Program-made: the position numbers and the translations under genes
Part shown: positions 22,129 to 32,656 of the stretch, in pieces
How positions within the stretch are numbered: the stretch's first letter is position 1
How the letters are laid out: each line of letters opens with the position of its first letter
Assembly: GCA_035048815.1 (NCBI GenBank)
Contig: JAUCBN010000042.1
Coordinates: 6,200,001 to 6,264,000 of the forward strand
Source of the DNA: Abelmoschus esculentus
Lineage: Eukaryota; Streptophyta; Magnoliopsida; Malvales; Malvaceae
Length of the DNA stretch: 64,000 bases
Reading direction: 5' to 3'
Notes under the pieces: model-generated
What the model was told of the DNA's origin: nothing
The model's input: only the letters and a program-made list of their open reading frames with translations
Databases searched by the model: none

Positions 22129-22518
22129 TGCTTCACAATCAAGAACAAGAAAGTTAGTGAGAAAAATAAATTTATTAACTCTTACCAATATGTCCTCGAT
22201 CTTTCCTTCAGGTTGCACATACGATCTATCCGTTAATTGGAGCATCGTGGTTGTAGGTTTTGTCCTTCCTATTCCAAGCTTTTGGAAAATAGATTTAGGC
22301 ATCAAGTTTATGCTTGCTCCAAGGTCACATAGGGCCTTTCCTTCGTAGTGATTTCCTATCGCACAAGGTATGGTAAAGCATCCAGGATCGTTCAATTTAT
22401 GAGGCATGTGATTATGAAGCATTTCCATGCATCCTTCAGTTGCATCCACCGTTTTAAACTCACCAAGCCTTTTTCTCTTAGACACAATATCTTTTAAGAA
22501 TTTTGCATAGTTTAACAT
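22129..22518 (-). pseudogene. Protease N-terminal part (element H), cut by element C
   Basis: Minus-strand reading: NYAKFLKDIVSKRKRLGEF, then CFTIPCAIGNHYEGKALCDL with active site LCDLGASINLMPK, to the C insertion at 22128. The gene continues at 16526. It is frameshifted relative to upstream gag. Confidence 0.85.
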
Positions 22519-24368
22519 TTATTCTATTGCCTCAACAAATGACAAGTTGATGTGGACTTGCTTCAAGATATCTAAGAATTTTTAAAATGATGGTCCTATT
22601 TCTACTTTTTTAACCTTTATGGGAAAGGTGGTGGTGGTCGCATTTCTTCCAGGTCTTATTAGTTTGGAATTTAATACCTGACAACACTGGTTCTTTTAAT
22701 ATCTCGGTGGCTTGTCATGGTATTGTCGATTTCTCTACCGAGGTAGTGCTTTCTGTTGGAATTTCTGTGGCATGATCTCTTGGTTCAGCATCCAAGTCCT
22801 CTTTGTCTAGTTCTTCTTGTTCTACCAGTGGGACTTTATTTGTTGATTTTCCTAATATCTCCTTTAGTTGTAGGCCACTCCTAGTAGTAATTGCTTTGCA
22901 TTGTTCGTGGCCCATTCCCTTAGCAACTTCAGTATTGCTAGATAATCCTCCTTGAGGTCTAGTGTTCAGGTTTTGAGAAAACTGTCCAACCTGAATTTCC
23001 AGTGATTTGATAGATGCCTCTTTGTTCTACAACCTCATCTTAGTTCTATTTATGAATGCATCAGTTCTTTCAATGAAATTGTTATTCTCTGTCATGTATG
23101 ATTTTGTTTTTATCATAAAGGCCTTAAGAGAATTTTCCATTGAACTTGTAGGCTACTAGTGATACATCTGTTGCTACGACAATGATTGTTGTACCTGCTG
23201 CTACAACAGATGTTGCATTTGTTGCTGGAAACCTGGGGGTTGAGTAGTTGGATTCAAGGCATTGTTGGGATTACTCCATGAGAAGTTTGGATGTCTTTTC
23301 CATGATGGGTTGTATATGTTGGACATTATGTTGTTTCGGTTGTAATTTCTAACATAAAGGCTAGACTCTTGATTATGAATACATTCAAAAGAATTGTGGT
23401 TACCTCCACATAAATTGTAGAAAGAATCTATGGTCTTAACCTCATGGGTATTGTGTTGCATTTGCATATTTTGCACCATCATAGTAAGAGAGGCCAATTG
23501 TGCTGCCACTAAATTAGATGTTTCTAACTCATTCAACGTAGCTTGGCGTCTTACTCCTCCTCGCCTAGATGTAGGGAATTGAAAATCGTTCTTTGCGAGT
23601 TTGTTCAAAATTTCAATAGCTTCCTCAGGTGCTTTATCAAGGAGTGTTCCATTGGCAGAGGAATCTAACATCATCCTTGTTGGGGCATTGGTAGCATTAT
23701 AAAACATGGTCACTTGTTTCCACAATAGAAATCCATGCAAAGGACACTTGTGTAGTAACTCCCTATAGCGTTCTCATGCCTCATACATAGGTTCATCATC
23801 TGCCTACCAAAAAGAAGTTATTTCATTACGAATATGGTCATATAAATTAGTAGGATTAAAACGCATAATGAAATCACGACAAAGTTCACTCCAAGATCCT
23901 ATAGATCCTATTGCAACGTTATTTAACCAAGTTTTTTCTCTATCCCTCAGTGAATAGAGAATAATTTCAATCTCAAGACATTTCATGGACTCCTTGAATT
24001 TTGAAGGAACTATAGATCTCCATGAATGACTTAAGGTATTGCCTGGCATCTTCTGTCATAGACCCACCAAACTGTCCAATAGTATTGAGCATATTGAACA
24101 TGACAGGTTTCAGTTCAAAGTGGGATGCTTCTATTTCTGGTATAACCACTCTAGGATTTAACCCATTCAAATACTCTTCCAAGAAATCTCTAACATTGAG
24201 CTACCGCGGTAGTGATGGCGGCTGAAAGCCTCCATTGCCGGCATGTAAGTTTTGTTCTCCTAGATTGACTATCATAGCTTCTTGGATTTGTCTCCTCAAC
24301 CTTTGACGCGTGCGTTCAATCTATGGATCTAACTCGTACAAAGGGTTGGTTGGGTTTTCCCTGGTCAT
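22519..24368 (-). pseudogene. Athila-type gag (element H)
   Basis: A plausible native start ATG lies at 24366..24368. The capsid segment has HFELKPVMFNMLNTIGQFGG (24182..23973). Frameshifts near 24000 and between 22715 and 22518, plus several stops, break it. The zinc knuckle reads YNLCGGNHNSFEC, so the first Cys of the CX2CX3HX4C motif in B is Tyr here and zinc binding would be impaired. A Gln-rich tail with QQQMQHLL follows near 23201. Confidence 0.83.
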
Positions 24369-24440
24369 ACACCAAGAAAAATCAAAGTAAAATAAAAATA
24401 ACTAAAACCAAGAAAATAAAGAACACAAAATTTAGTTGTC

Positions 24441-24460
24441 AGTCCCCTACAACGGCGCTA
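24441..24460 (-). other. Primer binding site, tRNA-Asp type, degenerate (element H)
   Basis: The minus strand reads TAGCGCCGTTGTAGGGGACT, three or four differences from the tRNA-Asp site seen intact in D. Confidence 0.75.
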
Positions 24461-24466
24461 AAAAAT

Positions 24467-25825
24467 TGTTGCATGTTAAAAGTGCACAAATTGTGCAAGT
24501 GAACACGTCGCAAGTAATAAAAGTGATAAGTATTATTAGATATCGTCTCCATAGGGATTGATCTACTCAATATGCCTTATTTTGTCTTCTTGCTCTATAA
24601 AAGGAATAAAATAAAGACACATGTAATTTGGGTTTGAGTGAACTAAATAACTTGAATAAAGAAAACTAAATAAAAAGAGAATAAACAGATTAAAGAAGTG
24701 GCCAGGATCCATTTGTGTTGTATAGTGGATTCAATTGACTTATTTTTGTCCAATGCAATCGCACAACACTGCCTCGACAGAACTGCAGTCTACTGCCTCG
24801 ACAGTGATGGGCTTCGTCCGCCGCGGCAATCCCTTGCTCTTGGATAGACTTTACCAAAATTCGGTAAAGTATCCTTTAATGACTCTGTTTATCCCTAAGT
24901 CGAAGTACTATTGATGACCAGTCCTTGATGATACCTCCCGACGTGAATTAATTATAATCATCAACCAATCTCACACTTCTTTTAGCTACTGAAACTCTAA
25001 CCTATCCCTAGGTCGAGTTAGTATTTCCCGATTGAAATACCGTACTTATTCTTTTTGTGAATCTAACTCTCTCAATATTAGATAAATGGATTACTCACAA
25101 ACTTCTTTCCCGAGCTTGAATGCAAGAACAAAGAATGGCAAAGAATAAGCAAACCTTGATATTTTATTGCATTGAAACAAGAAACAAAGTTCAATCTCTT
25201 CTCACTAATACTCTACAACTTTCACCTCAGCTTAAAGAAAATTAGAACATAATGAAAAGTAAAGAAAACTCTAAATCTAAGATGAAGTCAGCTCTCTAGT
25301 CTATGTCGTATATGATGCTCCTCTTTCCTTGGACGATTATGGTTTATATAGGCTTGGCCTAGGGCAAACCTTTCCTAAGTAGGAATACAACTTGGAGAAG
25401 GACACAAGTTAAGTACATAAATAAAATATTTCCATGTTTATTCCCACTAAGAGGTTTTTCCCGCGTGGCCTTTGATTTAGGCTTTCTACTTGCTTTTCAG
25501 CTCCGATCTGTGTGCTGCTTATCCAGAAACATCCATCTTATTTTTCTCTTCAGCTTGCCTAGAATATCGATACTTGTCCTTCATGTGTTGTAGCGGCCTC
25601 AGGTTCTGCCTCGGCCTCAATTGCTGTCGCGATAATAGATATTCCTACAAATGCATAAAAGTGTATTAAAGCTTTCCTTTTCTATAAATATCATCTTTAT
25701 AAGTTAAAAAAGCAGAATATCTAAATATCTCACATTAAGCACATGCATTAGTCCAAGTAAGTGTAGATTGAGTGATTATTGTCCATGAAAGGTGTAAAAA
25801 GTGATAATGAGTTGAGCACTTATCA
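24467..25825 (-). repeat. 5' LTR of element H (1359 bp)
   Basis: The minus strand begins TGATAAGTGCTCAACTCATT at 25825 and ends AACATGCAACA at 24467. It is homologous to the LTRs of A and B (TGATAAGTG subfamily). TATA-like CCTATATAAACC lies near 25355. Confidence 0.88.
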
Positions 25826-27406
25826 GTAGAGATGTATCTCTTTAAAATAATGTAAAAACTACTTATAAATTGTATTATAAGGTGTATAAAATTCATGTTG
25901 ATCAAGAAGCTATATTGGCACGTTTCTTGCTTGAATCTCATTAAATATGAGTCTTTACGATTTTTTTCTTTATAAATTCACTTTCATACTGAAGTATATG
26001 AACACATGAGTACTTTGGTTAATAAATTTGAGGATATAAGGCATTCTAAGTAGTTAGAAAAACTCGATGAAAACGCTATCTACCCATGATATCATGGGTC
26101 TATACTCACGTTTGATGCAACATTATGCTTGTTTATTGGTTTTATTCCTTATAAATTCACTTTTACCTTGAAGTTACATGAAATCAAGATTATAATTTTT
26201 AATATATTTAAGCGTATAAGGCGTCATAAATAGTGAAGAAATCTTGTCTAAAATGCTATGTAGTCATATTTTAAATTCTTGAAAACATTAGAACATGACA
26301 AAATCATGTTTAGTTTCAATTTTAATTATATTTATTGATATTTTATTATTATAATTTATCATAAATAAGAACATAAATATGGTCGAAATCATTTAGAAGA
26401 TGAAGTCACGTTATCAAAATATAAATATAGAAGACAACAAGAGCACATGAATGCAATGGTTAATAAAATTGGGCGTCTAAGGCATCCTAAATGGTGAAGA
26501 AATCTCGTCTAAAACTAGACCTAGAAATTCTATCAATGAAAAGGTCATGAAGGACATTTTATGCATACAACTTAGGTGAACAACTATGGTTTCTGAATCA
26601 TCCATTATTGCCACACCCTACTGCATCAAACATTATGGTCAAGAAATCACCCCAATATGAATTTGCCCAATAAAATTTTGTGTTGATGTACATGAACACA
26701 AGATTACATGATTATAACGATTAATATATTTATTAACCATTGTAATAATGTGTTTATTTACTTCAACATAGATCGTAAACTTGGCTTTGACCTCAATTGT
26801 TAATCTTGTAATAAGATTGAGCGATTCCAAATATTGTAATTTGTTGACGTATAGAAAATGTTACTATAAATCTCAACAAATCATAATATTCGAAAAATAT
26901 AATTGATAGAATTTTTTTGAATACTTGATTTTTTAATATTAGTATTCACAAGACAATCGAATACATACATTACATTCAAATAAGGATGATGTCATAAGAA
27001 AATACATGTTTTTTTAAAAAATAAATTTTTATTAATAATAATTTTAAAAATTTTAAAAAAATATTTAATTATCAATGATTAAAATACATAAAGGGAAATA
27101 TTTTCTTAGAAAATTTAAAAAATAATTTTTCATTACTTATATTTTTAATTTAAACATGATAATCGGAGGAATGTTAAACACGAAATAAGTTATTTTATTT
27201 AAATATTAATATTATTTAAAAAAAATTATGAAAAAACTAATTGTCTATGTCCTCCCGTACCATAACCTGCTGGACAGTGAGGTCGATCAAGATTACGCCT
27301 GTGATGTAAGGGCTCTATTGGAAGGTGTATCATAATCATCATCGTCGTCTTAATCATCATCTCCTCCTCGAACAACAGTACTGATTGTTTCGATTGGTCC
27401 CACCTT
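25826..27406. other. AT-rich intergenic DNA with degenerate ~180-bp tandem repeats
   Basis: Two units begin with TTATAAATTCACTTT (near 25970 and 26149). A GCGT(A/C)TAAGGC-type segment with following AAATGGTGAAG recurs near 26035, 26215 and 26470. No credible coding frame is present. Confidence 0.55.
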
Positions 27407-27408
27407 GA

Positions 27409-27440
<32 letters not shown>

Positions 27441-27449
27441 TAGATAGAT
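27407..27449. repeat. GATA/GACA microsatellite
   Basis: Five GATA units, three GACA units and two GATA units in a row. Confidence 0.97.
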
Positions 27450-27955
27450 TTAACCCTTAACGTTTATGATTTTTATTATTTTTAACATCATCTTTTTTTA
27501 GGATAAATATAGCCCTTAACCTATATCTTTTTGATAAATATCTCATTTTCTAACTAGATAATGATATGTTATATAAATTTAGAATGATATTTAAGATTTA
27601 AGAATACTTAGTTGTCTTTTATTTTAGATTTAATTAATTTTAATATTTTATTTGAATTTTAATTGTTTTATATTTTATGTTAGAATAAAATTATATTTAA
27701 CATGTATATATCTGTCATTATCGTAAAAAACTTAACGACATGTTATATATATGTAGAATGAGGCGAGATGTCATGTTATTTAAAATATACTATCACATAT
27801 ATATGACATGTCAATATCATTAAATTTTTAACAGTCTACTCATTTTGTTAGTTAAAAATAAGTTATTTATCAAAAAAACATAGTTTAAGAGTTAAATTTA
27901 TCCAAAAAAAGATGAGAGCCAAAATTATAAAAATTATAAACGTCGAGGGTTAAAA
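27449..27955. mobile_element. Foldback MITE-like element with ~110-bp inverted arms
   Basis: The left arm (27449..27560) begins TTTAACCCTTAACGTTTATG; the reverse complement of the right arm (27847..27955) begins TTTTAACCCTCGACGTTTAT. Similarity continues through ATCATCTTTTTTT and GATAAAT segments. The ~290-bp centre is AT-rich and non-coding. The target duplication is not clear, so the superfamily is undecided. Confidence 0.75.
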
Positions 27956-28160
27956 TTATATTTATGACTATAAAATTAAGGTAGGTTATAGGTTATAGAT
28001 CTTTAAAAGTACCTACTTGATCTTATTTTGAGTATAAATATGGACAAAATTAATGATCAAGAAGAACTCATCCTTTAACCATGTAACTAGTTTTTTAAGG
28101 GTACACAGGTTTAGGTCATCTCGAACTCTTCAAGAAAGCAGCCTACTTTCCTATTAGAGA

Positions 28161-28942
28161 CTTAGGACCAGTTTAGCATTTTTTTAAAAGTGCGATGAAA
28201 AAGTGTGGGGAAAAAGTTAGGTGAAAAAATTCTTTTGAAAATTTTGGTTTGATATAATATGTGTTTAGTAGTGCTATCAAAAAGTGCTTTTGAAAAGATA
28301 AAAGACCATTTTAGACATTATGTCATAAATTAAAATATATACATTTAAATGATAATCAAATTCTTTTATATTATAATATTAATTTAAATTATAATAAAAT
28401 ATAAGATATTATAATATTAATTTAAATTATGATAAAATATAAAAATATTAATAAATAATCATTTTAGATATTATATTATAAGTTAAAATTTATGTTAAAT
28501 ATAATTATATATTCATAAAAATTAAATTATGAATGATAATAAAATTCATTATATTTATAATATGTGAAATATATCAACTAAAATTATAATAAAAGATAAT
28601 TATAATAAATTGTTGTTAATATTTACATATTTGAAATATTATAAAAATAAAATTAAAAGATATTATATAAATAATATTTAAAATATTATAAAAATAAAAT
28701 TGAAAGATATCTATGAAGCAAACAAAAGGTTACGTATTGAATAAAAAATAAACAAGGAGCTACTGTAAAGCAAACATCGGTGAAAAGTTATTTTTCATCA
28801 ATAATAAATAGGGATTAATTTATCTTTTACCTTACCCACTGAGATTTTTCACCGCCACTGCTAAAAATCTAGCTTCTTGGTTTTGGCAACATCAACTTTT
28901 TTTATTAGAATCCCGTTCTAAACTTAATCCTAGACGGGCCTT
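28161..28942. mobile_element. Possible non-autonomous hAT-like element
   Basis: Ends AGGACCAGTTTAGCATT and, in reverse complement, AGGCCCGTCTAGGATT are imperfect inverted repeats. Flanks ATTAGAGA and AATAGAGG could be a mutated 8-bp target duplication. The interior is AT-rich without coding capacity. Confidence 0.45.
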
Positions 28943-30493
28943 AATAGAGGAGGAGAAGAATGGAAAAGCCATCTGTAGTAAGTAATTTGTTATATTTGTT
29001 GAGTCCATTTGCATTTTTTATCTAGTTTTGCAGAGGTTGGACATATATCCGAGTGATCTTACTCGTCATAATAAGCCTATGAATTTTCTCTTCAGAAATA
29101 TATTTAGTTGAGTAGCTTCTCTTTTGTGACGAGGTCCACGAGGAACAGAGTAACTTTTTCCTTTGGAGTTATTGAGGGACTGAAATAGAGGATGAAGTGG
29201 GGAAATTTTTTATTGCCTTAAGCATATTCGTAGGAGTGAAGTTCTGTTTGATTTTCCGTCCCCAAGGCCATTATCACAGACTGATGTGGAGAAAACACTT
29301 GTTACTTCAATGAAGACGGGTTGCTGCGAATGAATATAGCAAGTTCAGTTCACTGTGATCTGGAGAGTCAAGGCAGAGGGAACCAGATGATTATCAGGTG
29401 CAAGCTGAAATTAATGAAATCCCCAAGGTTGTAGTTTCTCAAGTCATTAACTTTCAGTTTGATTCCCAGGACACCTGAAATTCTCATCTCTATACTCGCA
29501 TTGCATTCCTGGCATATCTATTTATTAACAATTGAGGTTACATCTTTTGTAAAGCTTGTGCTGACAGCTTTGAATAGTCTTTTAGTTGCACCAATACCAA
29601 TGAAGCTTTTGCCAAAGCTAGGTAGTGAGTCTTTTAGCTGTAAGTGGTACTTGTTTTTCAAGTCTATGTTTCAAATGGGATGTTATATGGTGGACCACAT
29701 TTACAACCGGTTTGATTTATCTTTTTTACTTTATTATTGTTTGAAGATTGTGTAATCATTTTGAGGTTAGGTTGTGGGGGGTGAACTCCCATGTTTTTAA
29801 TGTGAAAGCAATAGTCTATGTTGAATGCATGTTTAACTCATCCTTCTTAGGTCTTTACAGTTTAATACTTTTTTTTCCAATTAGGCTCATATGATTTTTA
29901 CAGGGTGCAACAGGCAAGGCAGGGATGATTGTTATAAAGGACCATGGGGGTGGATTGGAGTCAAGTACTAGCTCCTTGGAACCATTTTAAAGCAGCTGGG
30001 TGGGTTCACTCTCATGGCTACCTGTAAGCTTTATGGAAATGTAGGTTTCTGAACTTTTTCTTCTTCCCTGTTTGTATAACGAATTGGTTCCATCCTTTGA
30101 GAAACATATAACCTATAAATGTTATTCATTCCCTTCTTTCATTTGATAAACAAGGATTAACATTGAAATTTTCAAACCTTCTCCCATAACTCAACATTTC
30201 AGTTGACCTGTTCAAAGCCTAACCTAAGATTCTTATAACAAAAAAAAGTCAAATTCGGGATGAACTTTGAACATATCTAAACATTGAAAAAGACTTCCAA
30301 AATTGCATCAGAAGTTTCATTATTATTCAAGTCCTACTGCTACATCCCTCGTAAAGTCAGAAGTCCAAAACTCTCTGCTCCTCCTGCCTTTGACCCTAAG
30401 TTGCCGTCTCAAGCCGACTTCCAAAGCAGCCACCATAAATGACATTTCCATTCTTCCTTTTATAACTAACCGTCTGCAATCTCCCAATGCTAG
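28943..30493. other. Intergenic region upstream of the AAA-ATPase gene
   Basis: I recognise no gene here. Short open frames (for example 29459..29755 +) show no known motif. A weak TATA-like TTTTATAAC lies near 30457, about 35 bp before the AAA-ATPase start; the promoter itself cannot be placed from sequence alone. Confidence 0.4.
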
Positions 30494-31921
30494 ATGGTAA
30501 ACATGATCCTCCTGCTGTTAGTAATTCTGGGTTTGTTTTTGGTTCTCCGATTCTTATCGAAAACATCCTTAATACACATCCTTCTCAACCAATTCCGGTC
30601 TTTGGAAGACAGGCTTCATGTTCACCAGTCCTATAGAGTCCCTCAGTTCAACCAACTCTTCCAAGAAAACCAGCTCTTTCGAAACGTTTCAACCTATCTC
30701 AACTCTCTTCCTTCCTTAGAAGACACGGATTTCACCAACCTTTTCACAGGTTCCAAGTCAAACGACATTCTTCTCCACCTCGATATCAACCAGACGATTA
30801 GGGATGTGTTCCTCGGCGCCAGAGTCACCTGGACTGTCGAGAAATCTGAAAATAAAGGGACAAAAATATTGGTATTGAAGCTCAGAAAGAAAGACAGGCG
30901 TAGAATTCTGCGTCCCTATCTGCAACACATACTGTCTGTTGCCGGTGATATCAGTCAAAGGAAGAAAGAGCTCAAGCTGTGCATGAACATTGACAGCCCA
31001 TCTGGAGAGAACGGACGGTGGAGGTCGGTACTGTTCAATCATCCGGCATCGTTCGATACTCTTGTGATGGACGTGGATTTGAAGAACAAAGTCAAAGCTG
31101 ACCTCGAAACGTTCCTCAAGTCCAAGCAATTTTATCATAGGATAGGCCGTGTTTGGAAGCGGAGCTATCTTCTATACGGCCCGTCCGGGACTGGAAAATC
31201 CAGCTTTATAGCGGCAATGGCTCGATTCATCAACTTCGATGTGTACGACATCGATTTGTCCAAAGTTTCTGACGATTCTGATTTAAAAATGCTCTTGCTG
31301 CAAACTACAAGTAAGTCCATGATCGTGGTTGAAGATCTTGATCGTTTCTTAACGGAGAAATGCAAGAATGTTAGCTTGTCGGGAATATTGAATTTCATGG
31401 ATGGAATTGTATCCTGCTGCGGGGAAGAACGGGTGATGGTATTCACCATGAACAGCAAAGATCAAGTTGATCAAGCGTTGTTGAGGCCTGGTAGGATCGA
31501 TGTTCATGTACAGTTTCCATTGTGTGATTTCTCTTCTTTCAAGAATTTGGCCAATAATTACTTGGGGGTCAAGGAACATAAACTTTTCCCTCAGCTTGAG
31601 GAGATTTTCCAGGGAGGGGCTAGTTTAACCCCGGCCGAGATTGGGGAGATCATGATATCTAATAGGAGCTCGCCAACTCGAGCGTTGAAATTAGTCATCA
31701 CAGCATTGCAAGCCACTGGCAGTACTAAAAGTCGACGATCGAGTGATGACGATGAATTGGTCCGTACTCCGGAGGAAACGAGTACCGATCAAGGAGGTCT
31801 GTTTAGCAGGGAGCATTCAGTTCGAGATTTTAGAAAACTATACGGACTTTTAAAGATGGGAAGCAGAAGAAAAGATGAACCATTGGATTTAGGTACGGTT
31901 GACAAAGAAGGCTCCTCATGA
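30494..31921 (+). CDS. BCS1-like AAA-ATPase, plant At2g46620-like
   Basis: An uninterrupted 475-residue frame, probably a single-exon gene. Residues 5-21 (ILLLLVILGLFLVLRFL) form an N-terminal membrane anchor. A plant AAA-ATPase-associated domain follows (about 30-130, with DFTNLFTG). The AAA module has Walker A GPSGTGKSS (229-237), Walker B MIVVEDLDR (276-284), a sensor region VFTMNSKDQ, and LLRPGRID (329-336) with its arginine. Family knowledge: a membrane-anchored ATP-driven remodelling protein related to mitochondrial BCS1; plant members occur in several membranes and are often stress-responsive. The C-terminal tail is Ser/Glu/Arg-rich. The first ATG nearby (30487) is out of frame; 30494 gives the full anchor, with an in-frame Met at 30503 as alternative. 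Resemblance to Arabidopsis At2g46620 is from memory. No damage is seen. Confidence 0.93.
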   Translation: MVNMILLLLVILGLFLVLRFLSKTSLIHILLNQFRSLEDRLHVHQSYRVPQFNQLFQENQLFRNVSTYLNSLPSLEDTDFTNLFTGSKSNDILLHLDINQTIRDVFLGARVTWTVEKSENKGTKILVLKLRKKDRRRILRPYLQHILSVAGDISQRKKELKLCMNIDSPSGENGRWRSVLFNHPASFDTLVMDVDLKNKVKADLETFLKSKQFYHRIGRVWKRSYLLYGPSGTGKSSFIAAMARFINFDVYDIDLSKVSDDSDLKMLLLQTTSKSMIVVEDLDRFLTEKCKNVSLSGILNFMDGIVSCCGEERVMVFTMNSKDQVDQALLRPGRIDVHVQFPLCDFSSFKNLANNYLGVKEHKLFPQLEEIFQGGASLTPAEIGEIMISNRSSPTRALKLVITALQATGSTKSRRSSDDDELVRTPEETSTDQGGLFSREHSVRDFRKLYGLLKMGSRRKDEPLDLGTVDKEGSS

Positions 31922-32402
31922 ATCTTAAATCAAAGCTTGTAACAAGTAGAATTCTTGAATATACCAACCATTTATTTTATTTGTTAATTTGGAAGATTTG
32001 CTTTGTACGATACTCATTGCGGGGATAACTATAAGGAGATTTATGCTATTAAGATTAGTTTTGTTTGAAAGATTTTTGTCTACAGCATTTTGCCTAGTTT
32101 TTTCTTGTCTTCTCTCTTTTGCTACCATACTTGTGCTTAAGCATATAAAATCTGTGCCAAAATTACAGAACTTCAAGCTTGGCCTTGGTGATTGTAATCA
32201 CTAATTTTATCTGAAGTCTGAAGTCTGAAGTCTTTAATCTGTTTTAGTTTTTACTAAATATCGAATAAAAGGCTTTGACTAGATACCTTATAAAAATCAG
32301 AAAAATATACAGTGGCTTATATTTTAAAAAATCAAAAGTGTTATACTATTTTCTTATATTTTCATTTATTTTTAAATATATATTTTTTACTTTATTTATT
32401 TA
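31922..32402. other. Region downstream of the AAA-ATPase gene, with a 7-bp triplet repeat
   Basis: Probably 3' UTR then intergenic DNA. TCTGAAG is repeated three times at 32210..32230. Open frames here have no recognisable product. Confidence 0.5.
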
Positions 32403-32656
32403 CTCCCTCCGTCCCAAAAATAATGTCTCTTATTGACTTTTTGAAAGTCAAATTTTTTAAACTTTGACTATAATTATATTAAATATTTTAAATAATTAAA
32501 TTTTATAAATTATATATCTAAAATCTACTCGATTCGAAGTTTTTAAAATATATTTTTTCATAATTTTATCAATAATAAATTTTAAATAATTAGGAGTCAA
32601 AGTTGAAAAAATTTGACCTAAAAAAAGAACAATAAACAATATTTATGAGAAAGGAG
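32403..32656. mobile_element. Stowaway-type MITE (254 bp)
   Basis: The left end CTCCCTCCGTCCCAAAAATA is the classic Stowaway (Tc1/mariner-related) terminus. The right end is degenerate, finishing GAGAAAGGAG. TA dinucleotides flank both sides (32401..32402 and 32657..32658), matching the family's TA target. Confidence 0.85.

Larger units (their letters stand above)
8618..25825 (-). mobile_element. Element H: outermost Athila-like non-autonomous retrotransposon, split by A, B and C
   Basis: H is in four visible pieces: 8618..9792, 16422..16526, 22129..24466, and its 5' LTR 24467..25825. On the minus strand they give LTR, primer site, gag, protease, spacer, internal promoter-like block and the first part of ORF X. 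Protease sequence runs in register across the B and C insertions, and target duplications (GTAAT/GTTAT for B, TGCTT for C) confirm the joins. Its 3' LTR lies outside the window. There is no RT, RNase H or integrase between protease and ORF X. Confidence 0.9.
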
